Of a stretch of 26,397 nt of DNA, positions 16,226 to 23,963 are shown piece by piece. This DNA comes from JABWBJ01 sp035646395 (GTDB taxonomy: Bacteria; Gemmatimonadota; Gemmatimonadetes; Gemmatimonadales; Gemmatimonadaceae): NCBI GenBank assembly GCA_035646395.1, contig DASRPK010000145.1, forward strand, positions 1 through 26,397, written 5' to 3'. The position numbers and the translations under genes are program-made. The first letter of the stretch is position 1; each line of letters begins with the position of its first letter. The notes under the pieces are model-generated. The model did not search any database and was not told the DNA's origin. It saw nothing but the letters and a program-made list of their open reading frames with translations.

Positions 16226-16988
16226 TACATCGGCATTCGACCTCGCGGGCCGGCGTGCCCTCGTCACCGGCGGATCGCGCGGGATCGGGGCTGCCTGTGC
16301 CCGGATGCTCGCGGCAGGTGGTGCAGACGTCGCGATCACCTACCGAGCGCGCGAGGCCGAAGCTGAAGCCGTGGCGGCGCAGATCCGCGCCGCTGGCCGG
16401 CGAGCGAGCGCGCTCAAGGTGGAACTCGCCGACCGGGCGAATGTGGATGCGGCGGTACAGGGGGTCGCCGATGAGTGGGGCGGTATCGACCTCTTCATCG
16501 GCAACGCCGGGATCTGGCCATCGGACGAGGCGTCCGTTCGCGACATGCCTGACGAGCGCTGGTCCCGCACGATGGCCGAAAATGTCGACGGCATGTTCTA
16601 CTCGACGCGTGCCGTGCTGCGCGTCATGCCGGACGGCGGTCGCATCGTGCTGGTGTCCAGTACGGCCGGACAGCGCGGAGAGTCGATGCACGCTGACTAT
16701 GCCGCGTCCAAGGGTGCCATGATCTCGTTCGTGAAGTCGATCGCGATCGAGGTTTCCCGCCGAGGCATCACGGTAAATAGCGTGGCACCAGGCTGGGTCG
16801 ACACCGAGATGTGCGAGGATCCGTTTTCCGGCGGAGGACGCGACCGGATCGCATCAGCGATCCCTGTCGGCCGGATTGCCAGCGTCGATGACATCGCTGC
16901 GCCGATCGTGTTCCTGTGCACGAGGGGCGCGCGCCACATCACCGGCGAAATCCTCAACGTCAACGGTGGAAGCGTGTTGTGCGGGTGA
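16218..16988 (+). CDS. SDR family NAD(P)-dependent oxidoreductase, FabG-like
   Basis: A classical short-chain dehydrogenase of 256 residues. TGGSRGIG (17-24) binds the cofactor, NAGIWP lies near 97, a catalytic Ser lies in LVSSTAG (about 146), and Tyr161 and Lys165 form YAASK. The C-terminal region shows VNSVAPGWVDTEM and ITGEILNVNGG, as in FabG. Substrate cannot be told from sequence. The usual fab neighbours are missing; instead the gene overlaps gmhA by 8 nt, so a sugar or polyol substrate is as likely as 3-oxoacyl-ACP. The preferred start is ATG 16218, inside gmhA. The next gene begins 22 nt after the stop. Confidence 0.9.
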   Translation: MLDTSAFDLAGRRALVTGGSRGIGAACARMLAAGGADVAITYRAREAEAEAVAAQIRAAGRRASALKVELADRANVDAAVQGVADEWGGIDLFIGNAGIWPSDEASVRDMPDERWSRTMAENVDGMFYSTRAVLRVMPDGGRIVLVSSTAGQRGESMHADYAASKGAMISFVKSIAIEVSRRGITVNSVAPGWVDTEMCEDPFSGGGRDRIASAIPVGRIASVDDIAAPIVFLCTRGARHITGEILNVNGGSVLCG

Positions 16989-17010
16989 ACGCCGGCATGC
17001 CTGACGAGCG

Positions 17011-18327
17011 GTGACACAGGGAACACCCGCGGCGCCGGCGCTGAACCCGCCCCAGGAGGTGCGGCGCATCGCGGCCCGTTTGACCGCGGCCGGATTCGAG
17101 ACGTGGTGCGTCGGGGGCGCGGTCCGCGATGCGCTGCTCGGCCAGGCGCATGCGGACTGGGACCTCGCCACCGCGGCCACACCGACGGACGTGCGAAGCC
17201 TCTTCTCCCGTACCGTCCCGCATGGCATCGAGTTCGGCACAATCGGCGTGCTGGACCGGCACGGCGTCATGCATGAAGTCACGACATTCCGCCGGGACGT
17301 GCGGCACGACGGCCGTCATGCGGTGGTCGAGTTCGGGGTGTCGCTGGACGAGGACCTGGCGCGCCGGGACTTCACGATCAACGCGATCGCGTACTCGACA
17401 GAAACCGGGGAGATCCGCGACCCGTTCGGGGGCCAGCGCGACTTGAAAGCGCGCGTGGTTCGCGCCGTCGGTGAACCCGGCGCAAGAATGGTCGAGGATC
17501 GCCTCCGCGCCTTGCGCGCATTCCGGTTTGCGGGTCGCTTCGAGTTCGCGATCGACCCACCCACCTGGTCGGCGATCCTGGACTCGGCGCCCCACCTTTC
17601 CCGATTGTCGCGAGAGCGCGTTAGGCAGGAGATTGAGAAGACCATGGACCAGGTGCGCCGTCCCTCGACCGCCTTGCTGCTGTGGCGACAGTCGGGCGCA
17701 TTTGAATCGTTGATTCCCGCACTGGCATCCGTACCGGACGTGGCGTTTGTCGCTTCCGATTACATTGGAGCGCCCGACCTGACGGGGCGGCCCGAGCTGG
17801 CACAGTCCCGCAGTCGCAACCGGCTGGCAACTCTGTTTCTCGACCTTCCGGCGATACGGGCACGGGAAACGCTGGAGAGCCTGAGAGCTTCGAACAAGGA
17901 AACCGACTGGGTGACGCACCAGGTCGATTCGTGGCATGCGGTGGGTCTACCGCTGCGTGCGGCTGCCACTGCCGGCAATGTCACCGAGTCATTGCTCCGA
18001 CGCGTAGCGTCAAAGGCGGGTCGGACATACTTCAGCGATTTCATGCGCATCGCGAATGCGCGCTGGAGCGCGGAAACGAACAGCCGCACCGTGCCCGGAG
18101 TGTGGCGAGCCTATCGACGCGGTACGGCGATCGCGTTCCGCGATCCACTTTCCATCGGGGACCTCGCAGTCGATGGCAGCGACCTGATGGACCTCGGGAT
18201 CCCGCCCGGTCCGGCCGTGGGCACCACTCTCCGCCGTTTGCTGGAACTGGTGATCGAAAATCCGGAACTGAACACTCGCGACGCGTTGCTCGAGACCGCG
18301 CGCGGCTTTGGCCAATCAGCGTCGTGA
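17011..18327 (+). CDS. Class II CCA-adding tRNA nucleotidyltransferase / poly(A) polymerase family
   Basis: Adds or repairs the 3' CCA of tRNAs (or adds poly(A) tails). The 438-residue protein has the class II head: CVGGAVRDALLG (about 34-45), the metal-binding Asp49 and Asp51 in ADWDLATAA, RRDFTINAIAY, and EDRLRALRAFRFAGR. The C-terminal body ends in GSDLMDLGIPPGPAVGTTLR, typical of CCA-adding enzymes. Sequence alone does not separate CCA from poly(A) activity in this family. Both tRNA genes in this window lack an encoded CCA, so the organism needs a CCA-adding enzyme, and this is the candidate. The GTG start at 17011 has a poor ribosome binding site. The stop overlaps the next start as GTGA. 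Confidence 0.9.
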   Translation: MTQGTPAAPALNPPQEVRRIAARLTAAGFETWCVGGAVRDALLGQAHADWDLATAATPTDVRSLFSRTVPHGIEFGTIGVLDRHGVMHEVTTFRRDVRHDGRHAVVEFGVSLDEDLARRDFTINAIAYSTETGEIRDPFGGQRDLKARVVRAVGEPGARMVEDRLRALRAFRFAGRFEFAIDPPTWSAILDSAPHLSRLSRERVRQEIEKTMDQVRRPSTALLLWRQSGAFESLIPALASVPDVAFVASDYIGAPDLTGRPELAQSRSRNRLATLFLDLPAIRARETLESLRASNKETDWVTHQVDSWHAVGLPLRAAATAGNVTESLLRRVASKAGRTYFSDFMRIANARWSAETNSRTVPGVWRAYRRGTAIAFRDPLSIGDLAVDGSDLMDLGIPPGPAVGTTLRRLLELVIENPELNTRDALLETARGFGQSAS

Positions 18328-19031
18328 GTCCAATCGCGTACGCCTTACTCTCGGCGCTGGCCAACGTCGCCGGCGCACTCGCGGTGGCTGGTCGAGCCCG
18401 GCGCGGCTTGCAACTATTGGACGCGCTGATCGCCGTCGCTGCCGGGTTCATGATCTCGGTCGCCCTCACCCAGCTCATTCCCGAGGCGATCAGCCGGGGG
18501 GGAAGTTCGGCACCCGTCGTCATGTTGGTGGGGTATCTCGCGGTACACCTCACCCAGCATACCCTGACGAGCCATTTCCACTTTGGCGAAGAGACCCACA
18601 GTGTCACGACGGCGATCAGCCTGTCCGCACTGGCCGGACTGCTGATGCATACGTTCGTGGATGGTGTCGCCATCGCTGCCGGGTTTACCGTCGGTCCTGA
18701 ACTCGGCGTCCTGGTATTTATTGCCGTCGTGCTGCACAAGCTGCCCGAAGGCCTCGCCATCGCCAGCCTGTTCCTCGCCGCGGGCCAGTCCCCCCGTCGT
18801 GCCGTCGCGGCTGCCGGCGCGCTGGGCCTAACGACATTGCTGGGCGTCCTGGTCACGGATTACGTCGGTCCGCTGGCCCGACACGGGTTGCCCCTCGCGG
18901 CCGGGGTCACGTTGTACGTCGCCGCCTCCAATCTCGTGCCGGAGTTCCAGTCGAAGCGCGGCTGGACACTGGCGCTGTACTTCTTCGGCGGATGCGGGTT
19001 GTTCACGCTCGCGTACGCACTGCTCACTTGA
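18324..19031 (+). CDS. ZIP family metal transporter
   Basis: A polytopic inner-membrane carrier importing zinc or related divalent metals. I start it at the GTG at 18324, which overlaps the preceding stop, giving 235 residues. About seven to eight hydrophobic segments are visible. The metal-site motifs are MHTFVDGVAIAAGF (HxxxDG, TM4) and LHKLPEGLAIASLF (HxxPEG, TM5), with an earlier ALTQLIPEA and a His-containing loop (HLTQHTLTSHFHFGEE). The open frame continues upstream within the nucleotidyltransferase gene, but that part is Arg-rich shadow sequence. Metal specificity cannot be judged. No Fur or Zur box is seen, as expected for an internal operon gene. Confidence 0.88.
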   Translation: MSPIAYALLSALANVAGALAVAGRARRGLQLLDALIAVAAGFMISVALTQLIPEAISRGGSSAPVVMLVGYLAVHLTQHTLTSHFHFGEETHSVTTAISLSALAGLLMHTFVDGVAIAAGFTVGPELGVLVFIAVVLHKLPEGLAIASLFLAAGQSPRRAVAAAGALGLTTLLGVLVTDYVGPLARHGLPLAAGVTLYVAASNLVPEFQSKRGWTLALYFFGGCGLFTLAYALLT

Positions 19032-19033
19032 CG

Positions 19034-20419
19034 ATGCCGTCGCGCCGGGACCAATCGACTGGTTCGTTGTTTGCTGGCTCGGCCCCCGCCGCGCCGCTGG
19101 CGGCCCGCATGCGGCCCCGGACATTGAACGAGTTCGTGGGCCAGGAATCGGTGCTGGCGCCAGGGAAGCCGTTGCGGGAGGCGATCGAGCGCGGGACCGT
19201 GGGATCGCTCATCCTCTGGGGGCCGCCCGGCAGCGGAAAGACCACGTTAGGCTTCCTGGTCGCGCAGACCACCGATCGTGAGTTCGTCCCCTTTTCGGCG
19301 GTCACCGAGGGCGTGCCCCGCGTGCGCGAAATCATCGGAGAGGCCGCGCGACGCCTGGAGATGGGAAAAGGGACCATTCTCTTTGTCGACGAAATTCATC
19401 GCTTCAATCGCGCCCAGCAGGACGCGTTTCTGCCAGCCGTTGAGTCGGGAACGGTCACACTCATTGGCGCCACCACGGAGAATCCTTCCTTCGAATTGAA
19501 TGGCGCATTGCTCTCGCGGGCTCGCGTTGTGGTGCTGGAACCACTCAGTCCGGACCACATCATGGTCGTGCTGAAGCGGGCCCTCACTGATGCCGAGCGT
19601 GGACTCGGCGCGCAGAACCTTTCGGCCGACGATGAGGCGTTGCGTTGGCTCGCCGTGGAAGCCGATGGCGACGCCCGGCGCGCGCTCAATGTCCTGGAAG
19701 CGGCGGCAGAACACGCCGGCCCCCGTTCGGCGCTGACGGCTGAATTACTGCGCGATGCCATGCAGCGTCGCGTCGCTCGTTATGACAAGTCGGGTGAAGA
19801 GCATTACAACCTGATTTCGGCGTACCACAAGGCGCTTCGTGGCAGTGATCCACAGGGGGCGCTGTACTGGCTGGCGCGCATGATCGACGGTGGTGAAGAT
19901 CCGATGTACATCGCGCGGCGCACGATCCGGTTCGCGTCCGAGGATGTGGGTCTGGCGGATCCACAGGCGCTGCGTGTCGCACTTGCCGCACGGGACGCCT
20001 ATAAGATGCTGGGATCTCCCGAGGGGGAGCTGGCCCTCGCCGAAGCGGCCGTGTATCTGGCGACCGCGCCGAAGAGCAATCGCGTGTATGCGGCGTGGGG
20101 CGCCGCGCTCGAGGCGGCGCGCGAGTATCCGGCTGAGAGTGTGCCGTTGCACATCCGGAATGCACCAACGTCGTTGATGAAGCAGCTCGGCTACGGGAAG
20201 GGGTATCAATACGCCCATGATGTTCCCGATGCGTACCTTCCGCAGAAATACCTGCCTGACGCGCTGGAGGGATCGACGTTCTACGAACCGGGTACCTTCG
20301 GGTTCGAGCGCGATATCGCAAAACGCATGGCTTGGTGGAGTGAACTCAGGGAGCGCGCTCGGGGGACTGACTCATCCCCGGGCAAGGGTCCGACAGCAGA
20401 CCAGGAGAAGTCGGAATGA
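19034..20419 (+). CDS. rarA: Replication-associated recombination protein A (RarA/MgsA AAA+ ATPase)
   Basis: Acts at stalled replication forks as a tetrameric AAA+ ATPase related to clamp-loader subunits. The 461-residue product has the substrate-targeting N-terminus (PLAARMRPRTLNEFVGQES), Walker A WGPPGSGKTT (about 61-70), Walker B ILFVDEIHRF (about 114-123), the sensor motif IGATTENPSFELNGALLSRA, and the characteristic C-terminal tetramerisation region (RYDKSGEEHYNLISAYHKAL, then GGEDPMYIARRTIRFASEDVG). ATG 19034, 2 nt after the ZIP stop, gives MPSRRDQSTGSLF; an upstream in-frame GTG would lie inside the transporter gene. The stop overlaps the next ATG (ATGA). Confidence 0.95.
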   Translation: MPSRRDQSTGSLFAGSAPAAPLAARMRPRTLNEFVGQESVLAPGKPLREAIERGTVGSLILWGPPGSGKTTLGFLVAQTTDREFVPFSAVTEGVPRVREIIGEAARRLEMGKGTILFVDEIHRFNRAQQDAFLPAVESGTVTLIGATTENPSFELNGALLSRARVVVLEPLSPDHIMVVLKRALTDAERGLGAQNLSADDEALRWLAVEADGDARRALNVLEAAAEHAGPRSALTAELLRDAMQRRVARYDKSGEEHYNLISAYHKALRGSDPQGALYWLARMIDGGEDPMYIARRTIRFASEDVGLADPQALRVALAARDAYKMLGSPEGELALAEAAVYLATAPKSNRVYAAWGAALEAAREYPAESVPLHIRNAPTSLMKQLGYGKGYQYAHDVPDAYLPQKYLPDALEGSTFYEPGTFGFERDIAKRMAWWSELRERARGTDSSPGKGPTADQEKSE

Positions 20420-20868
20420 AGCGCATTACCTTCGTTATGCTGGCGGTGACTGCGATCGGTTGCGCCTCGGTGGGCCGCGCCGTTTTTCGCGAGCCAGTGG
20501 TGACGTACAAGGATGCAGTGATTACCGGCCTGGGTCTTACGGGCGGAAGTCTCGAAGTCGTGTTGAGCATTTACAACCCGAATAGCTTCCGGCTGGATGG
20601 CACCGGCCTCACGTATCGAATCGCGGTCGATTCCATCCCGTTCGGGAACGGAACGCTCAGTGAGCGATTCGCGGTACAGGAAGGCGATTCGACAACGGTC
20701 CGGTTACCGCTCCAGTTCAATTACGCGGGCGTCGGTCAGGCCGGCCGCCAGTTGATTCAGACCGGGAGCGTGAATTACACGGTTTCCGGTGACATCACGG
20801 TTGGTACACCGATTGGATCGTTTACCCGCCCGTACTCCGGGAAGGGCCGCCTAACTACAATGCGATAG
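20416..20868 (+). CDS. LEA14-like (WHy domain) lipoprotein
   Basis: A 150-residue probable lipoprotein. A short signal sequence (MKRITFVMLAVTAIG) leads to a lipobox-like AIGC with Cys16. The remainder is a single beta-sandwich domain of the LEA type 2 / WHy family, recognisable by LEVVLSIYNPNSFRLDGTGL and a terminal VSGDITVGTPIGSFTRPYSG strand pair. These domains are linked to desiccation or stress tolerance in plants; the bacterial function is unknown. A good Shine-Dalgarno (AGGAG, 20403-20407) precedes the ATG, which overlaps the rarA stop. A repeat array begins directly after the stop. Confidence 0.82.
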   Translation: MKRITFVMLAVTAIGCASVGRAVFREPVVTYKDAVITGLGLTGGSLEVVLSIYNPNSFRLDGTGLTYRIAVDSIPFGNGTLSERFAVQEGDSTTVRLPLQFNYAGVGQAGRQLIQTGSVNYTVSGDITVGTPIGSFTRPYSGKGRLTTMR

Positions 20869-20928
20869 CACCAACACCAGCACCAGCACCAGCACGCAGG
20901 ATCAGCAGCAGCAATCAGCAATCAGCAC
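20869..20928. repeat. Composite intergenic repeat: CACCAG x4 and GCAATCA x2
   Basis: Directly after the lipoprotein stop come four hexamers (CACCAA once, CACCAG three times, 20869-20892), then a linker and two GCAATCA heptamers (20911-20924). Positions 20909-20928 are an exact 20-nt reverse complement of 3515-3534. The flanking CACCAG and CGCAG pieces also have counterparts in the loop of the 3515-3640 element, so both loci appear to be copies of one composite element in opposite orientation. Confidence 0.85.
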
Positions 20929-20959
20929 GCAGCCAAGAAATCCTCCAATCCCCACTCCA

Positions 20960-22258
20960 ATAGCCAGAGAAGTCATCGATCTTTCACCGCCAATTGAACG
21001 TGCGCTGCTGGTTGGCGCGCCGTTAAAGCGGTCGAATGCCAAGCACCACCTCGACGAGCACCTGCTCGAACTGGAACGCCTCGCCGATACGGCCGGCGCG
21101 CAGGTGGTCGGAAGTCTCACGCAACAGCTCGACCGCCCGAATCCCGCCACGTATCTCGGGAAGGGAAAAGTGGACGAGCTGCGCGACCGCATCGCCGCCG
21201 ACGGCGTCACGCTCGTGCTGTTCGATGACGAACTGTCGCCGTCGCAAGGCAAGAACATCGAGGACGCCACCGGGTGCCGAGTGATGGATCGCGCCGAGGT
21301 CATTCTCGACATTTTCGCGACCCGCGCGCGAAGCAAGGAAGCGCGACTCCAGGTGGAGCTGGCACAGCTCGAGTACATGTTGCCGCGCCTGACGAGAATG
21401 TGGTCACACCTCGAGAAATTCCGGGGCGGGATCGGCTTGCGCGGGCCCGGTGAAACGCAGCTCGAAACCGACCGCCGGCTCATCGGTCATCGCATCCGCG
21501 TGCTGAAGGAGCGGCTGATCGAGGTGAAGCGATCGCGCGAAGTGCAGCGCCAGGGGCGTCGCGATGCCTTCAAGGTGGCGCTCGTGGGATACACGAACGC
21601 CGGAAAGTCATCCATCCTTCGCGGCCTGAGCCGGGATCGTGACGTGTTCGTCGAGGACCGGCTGTTCGCGACGCTCGATACGCTCTCCCGCGAGGTGGAT
21701 CTCGGCGAGAACCAGCGGGCGATCGTTACGGATACGGTCGGCTTCATCCGCAAGTTGCCACACCATCTCGTCGCGTCATTCCGTGCCACGCTCGACGAGG
21801 TCAACGAAGCCGACCTGTTGTTGCATGTCATCGACGCGTCGCACGACACGTGGGAAGAACAGCGGACCGTCGTCGAAGAGGTTCTGGCCGAGCTCGGCGT
21901 GCAGGCACGCAATGTCCGGCACGTGTTCAACAAGATTGACTTGCTCTCCACGCCGGATCTCGAAGGGCTCCGCACGCGCATCGACTCGCTGCTGCCGGGG
22001 AGCGTATTCGTATCGACGACGAGTGACGAAGGCCTGGAACCACTGCGGGAATTGTTGCGTGAATCGGTTCGACATCACCGCCCCGTGGCGGAAGTACGGA
22101 TTCCAGTGGGTGATGGAAAGCTTCTCGCCGATGTGCATCGAAGCGGGGAGGTGCTCGACCAGCGGCACGAGGGAGACGAGATGATCCTGCGGGCCCGGAT
22201 CGACGCCACTACGCTGGCTCGACTGCGGCGAGCGGGTGCGATGGTGCGCGCCGAGTAG
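20960..22258 (+). CDS. hflX: GTPase HflX (start codon unusual)
   Basis: A ribosome-binding GTPase that splits stalled or stress-arrested ribosomes. The HflX N-terminal domain is clear (GKGKVDELRDRI, VLFDDELSPSQGKNIED, ATRARSKEARLQVELAQLEY), followed by the family signature GLRGPGETQLETDRR and the G domain: G1 GYTNAGKSS (about 210-218), G3 DTVGFIRKLPHHLVASFRAT, G4 NKID. Homology extends upstream of the first in-frame GTG (21104) through REVIDLSPPIERALLVGAP, but that stretch contains no ATG, GTG or TTG back to the stop at 20852. I place the start at ATA 20960, which gives 432 residues and an AREVIDLSPPIER beginning; ATC 20975 and ATT 20993 are alternatives. Starting at GTG 21104 would remove about 48 residues. 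The function call is secure; the start is not. Confidence 0.9.
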   Translation: MAREVIDLSPPIERALLVGAPLKRSNAKHHLDEHLLELERLADTAGAQVVGSLTQQLDRPNPATYLGKGKVDELRDRIAADGVTLVLFDDELSPSQGKNIEDATGCRVMDRAEVILDIFATRARSKEARLQVELAQLEYMLPRLTRMWSHLEKFRGGIGLRGPGETQLETDRRLIGHRIRVLKERLIEVKRSREVQRQGRRDAFKVALVGYTNAGKSSILRGLSRDRDVFVEDRLFATLDTLSREVDLGENQRAIVTDTVGFIRKLPHHLVASFRATLDEVNEADLLLHVIDASHDTWEEQRTVVEEVLAELGVQARNVRHVFNKIDLLSTPDLEGLRTRIDSLLPGSVFVSTTSDEGLEPLRELLRESVRHHRPVAEVRIPVGDGKLLADVHRSGEVLDQRHEGDEMILRARIDATTLARLRRAGAMVRAE

Positions 22259-22291
22259 CAGCCCGATTACCAGCTACGTTAGGTTGCAGCC

Positions 22292-23296
22292 ATGCGCAAA
22301 GCACTGATCACAGGCATTACCGGCCAGGACGGTTCGTACCTCACCGAGTTCCTGCTCGAGAAAGGTTATGAAGTTCACGGGCTCGTGCGCCGCTCCAGCG
22401 CATTCGGGACGGGACGCATCGAGCACCTCTATCTCGATGAGCACCTGCCGTCGCACGGACTGCAACTGCACTATGGAGACCTGAACGACGCATCATCACT
22501 GCAGCGCGTGCTGGCCCGGGTGGTGCCTGACGAGGTCTACAACCTCGGCGCGCAGAGTCACGTGCGGATCAGCTTCGATGTCCCCGAATACACAGTCGAA
22601 GTGGCCGGTGTCGGTACGCTTCGCCTGCTCGAGGCGATCCGGAATCTCGGCATGTCGCCTCGCTTCTATCAGGCGTCGTCAAGCGAAATGTTCGGCAAGG
22701 TGGTCGAAGTGCCGCAGTCGGAGCGGACGCCGTTCCATCCGCGATCGCCGTACGCGTGCGCCAAGGTGTTTGCGCACCAGATCACCGTGAACTATCGCGA
22801 GAGTTACGGATTGCACGCGTCGTGCGGCATCCTGTTCAACCACGAAAGTCCCCGGCGCGGTGAGAACTTCGTCACGCGCAAGATCACGCGCAGCCTGACG
22901 AGGATCAAACTCGGGCTGCAGCCGATGTTGTATCTCGGCAACCTCGACGCGCGGCGCGACTGGGGATACGCGGCGGATTACGTCGAAGCGATGTGGTTGA
23001 TGCTGCAGCAGGAGAAGCCTGACGATTACGTGGTGGCGACCGGCGAGACGCACTCGGTGCGCGAGTTCCTCGACGAAGTCGGAGCGGCGCTGGACATGGA
23101 CTGGACGCCTCATGTCGGGGTCGACCCCCGGTACTACCGTCCCGCTGAAGTCGACATCCTCCATGGTGACGCGAGCAAGGCGAAACGCGCGCTGGGCTGG
23201 ACTCCGAAGACGACGTTCCGCGACCTGGCCCGGATGATGACGGAGGCGGACATGGAGTTGGCGGAACGTGAGGCGGCGGAGCGGTCGACGCGTTAG
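22292..23296 (+). CDS. gmd: GDP-mannose 4,6-dehydratase
   Basis: Converts GDP-D-mannose to GDP-4-keto-6-deoxy-D-mannose, the precursor of GDP-fucose, GDP-rhamnose and related surface sugars. The 334-residue extended SDR has the cofactor motif TGITGQDGSYLTE (7-19), LHYGDLNDASSL, the catalytic-region SSSEMFG (about 129-135), Tyr154 and Lys158 in YACAK, FNHESPRRGENFVTRKI, and GNLDARRDWGYAADYVEAMW. Length and motifs match true Gmd rather than other epimerases. The ATG lies 33 nt after hflX, with only a weak ribosome binding site. A partner gene for the next step (fcl or rmd) is not in the window. Confidence 0.95.
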   Translation: MRKALITGITGQDGSYLTEFLLEKGYEVHGLVRRSSAFGTGRIEHLYLDEHLPSHGLQLHYGDLNDASSLQRVLARVVPDEVYNLGAQSHVRISFDVPEYTVEVAGVGTLRLLEAIRNLGMSPRFYQASSSEMFGKVVEVPQSERTPFHPRSPYACAKVFAHQITVNYRESYGLHASCGILFNHESPRRGENFVTRKITRSLTRIKLGLQPMLYLGNLDARRDWGYAADYVEAMWLMLQQEKPDDYVVATGETHSVREFLDEVGAALDMDWTPHVGVDPRYYRPAEVDILHGDASKAKRALGWTPKTTFRDLARMMTEADMELAEREAAERSTR

Positions 23297-23309
23297 CCAA
23301 AAACGGAAA

Positions 23310-23358
23310 GGATGGCGATGCGGAGTTTGCCCACATCCACCATCCACATCTACCATCC
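23310..23358. repeat. CATCCAC-type repeats between gmd and tRNA-Val, with inverted GGATGG
   Basis: CATCCAC occurs twice in tandem (23334-23347), with a further CCATCC at 23353-23358. GGATGG at 23310-23315 is an inverted copy that can pair with either CCATCC. The element lies between convergent gmd and tRNA-Val and may act as a weak terminator. It is shorter and less regular than the other intergenic arrays. Confidence 0.5.
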
Positions 23359-23366
23359 GTTCTTAG

Positions 23367-23440
23367 TGGTCGCGACAGGAATCGAACCTGTGACCTCTGG
23401 TATGTGAGACCAGCGCTCTAACCATCTGAGCTACGCGACC
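23367..23440 (-). tRNA. tRNA-Val (anticodon CAC)
   Basis: On the minus strand the sequence folds as a complete cloverleaf: acceptor GGTCGCG with CGCGACC, a GCTC/GAGC D stem, an anticodon stem CTGGT/ACCAG with loop CTCACAT (anticodon CAC), and a TTCGATT T loop with ACAGG/CCTGT stem. The discriminator is A at 23367. No CCA is encoded; the following bases are CT. It lies 53 nt downstream of the DUF486 gene on the same strand, so the two could share a transcript. Confidence 0.96.
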
Positions 23441-23493
23441 GGCAGGGCAGGGAAGGTTAATGAGGTCGACCGGGATGGGGCAGGGCCCTCAGC

Positions 23494-23835
23494 TTACGTC
23501 CTGAATACGAAATACACCGCCCCCACCAAGCACAGTCCCGCCCAGAGAAAGTCCACCTTCAGCGGTTGGCGCATATACAGCACCGCGAACGGCGCGAACA
23601 CGGCGAGCGTGATTACTTCCTGGAGAATCTTGAGTTGTCCCAGTGACAGCGTCTCGGAGCCAATCCGATTTGCGGGCACCTGCAGCATGTATTCGAACAG
23701 CGCGATTCCCCAGCTCACCGCGATCGCGATGACGAGTGGCTTGGCCCGCAGATTTTTCAGGTGCGCATACCACGCAAACGTCATGAAGACGTTCGATCCG
23801 ATCAACAGCAGCGATGCCTTCAGAGCAGGTGTCAT
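23494..23835 (-). CDS. DMT/DUF486 family small membrane protein
   Basis: A 113-residue protein with about four transmembrane helices: ASLLLIGSNVFMTFAWYAHL, LVIAIAVSWGIALFEYML, VITLAVFAPFAVLYM and LWAGLCLVGAVYFVF. The motif set (SNVFMTFAWYAHLKN, SWGIALFEYMLQVPANRIG, LKILQEVITL) is that of the DUF486 group of the drug/metabolite transporter superfamily; the transported substrate is unknown. I chose the ATG at 23835 because the family usually has about 110-115 residues beginning just before this helix. Starts up to 21 codons further upstream, to 23898, are possible. The gene is divergent from hsp20 across a 128-nt spacer that must hold both promoters; I could not place them with confidence. Confidence 0.85.
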   Translation of the reverse strand: MTPALKASLLLIGSNVFMTFAWYAHLKNLRAKPLVIAIAVSWGIALFEYMLQVPANRIGSETLSLGQLKILQEVITLAVFAPFAVLYMRQPLKVDFLWAGLCLVGAVYFVFRT

Positions 23836-23963
23836 GGGATCAAAAAGGTGACGAGCGACCTCAGGAAAACGCGAAAGCAGCCCCATTGGTATCAGCACAC
23901 GGAATTGTGCATCATCGTTGTCTACCGCCGCCCGATCATGTACTGCCTTACGCGGAGGATATG

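Noticed and set aside
16960..17937. A 325-codon open frame on the minus strand opposite the nucleotidyltransferase gene
   Set aside because: The forward strand encodes a complete class II enzyme; the reverse frame has no recognisable motif.
17931..18323. Upstream extension of the ZIP transporter
   Set aside because: It is an Arg-rich shadow of the nucleotidyltransferase gene; the hydrophobic transporter sequence begins right after GTG 18324.
23836..23963. Promoters in the spacer between the DUF486 gene and hsp20
   Set aside because: Only poor matches (such as TTGGTA with CATCAT at 18-nt spacing) were found; no CIRCE or heat-shock consensus was seen, so no site was called.
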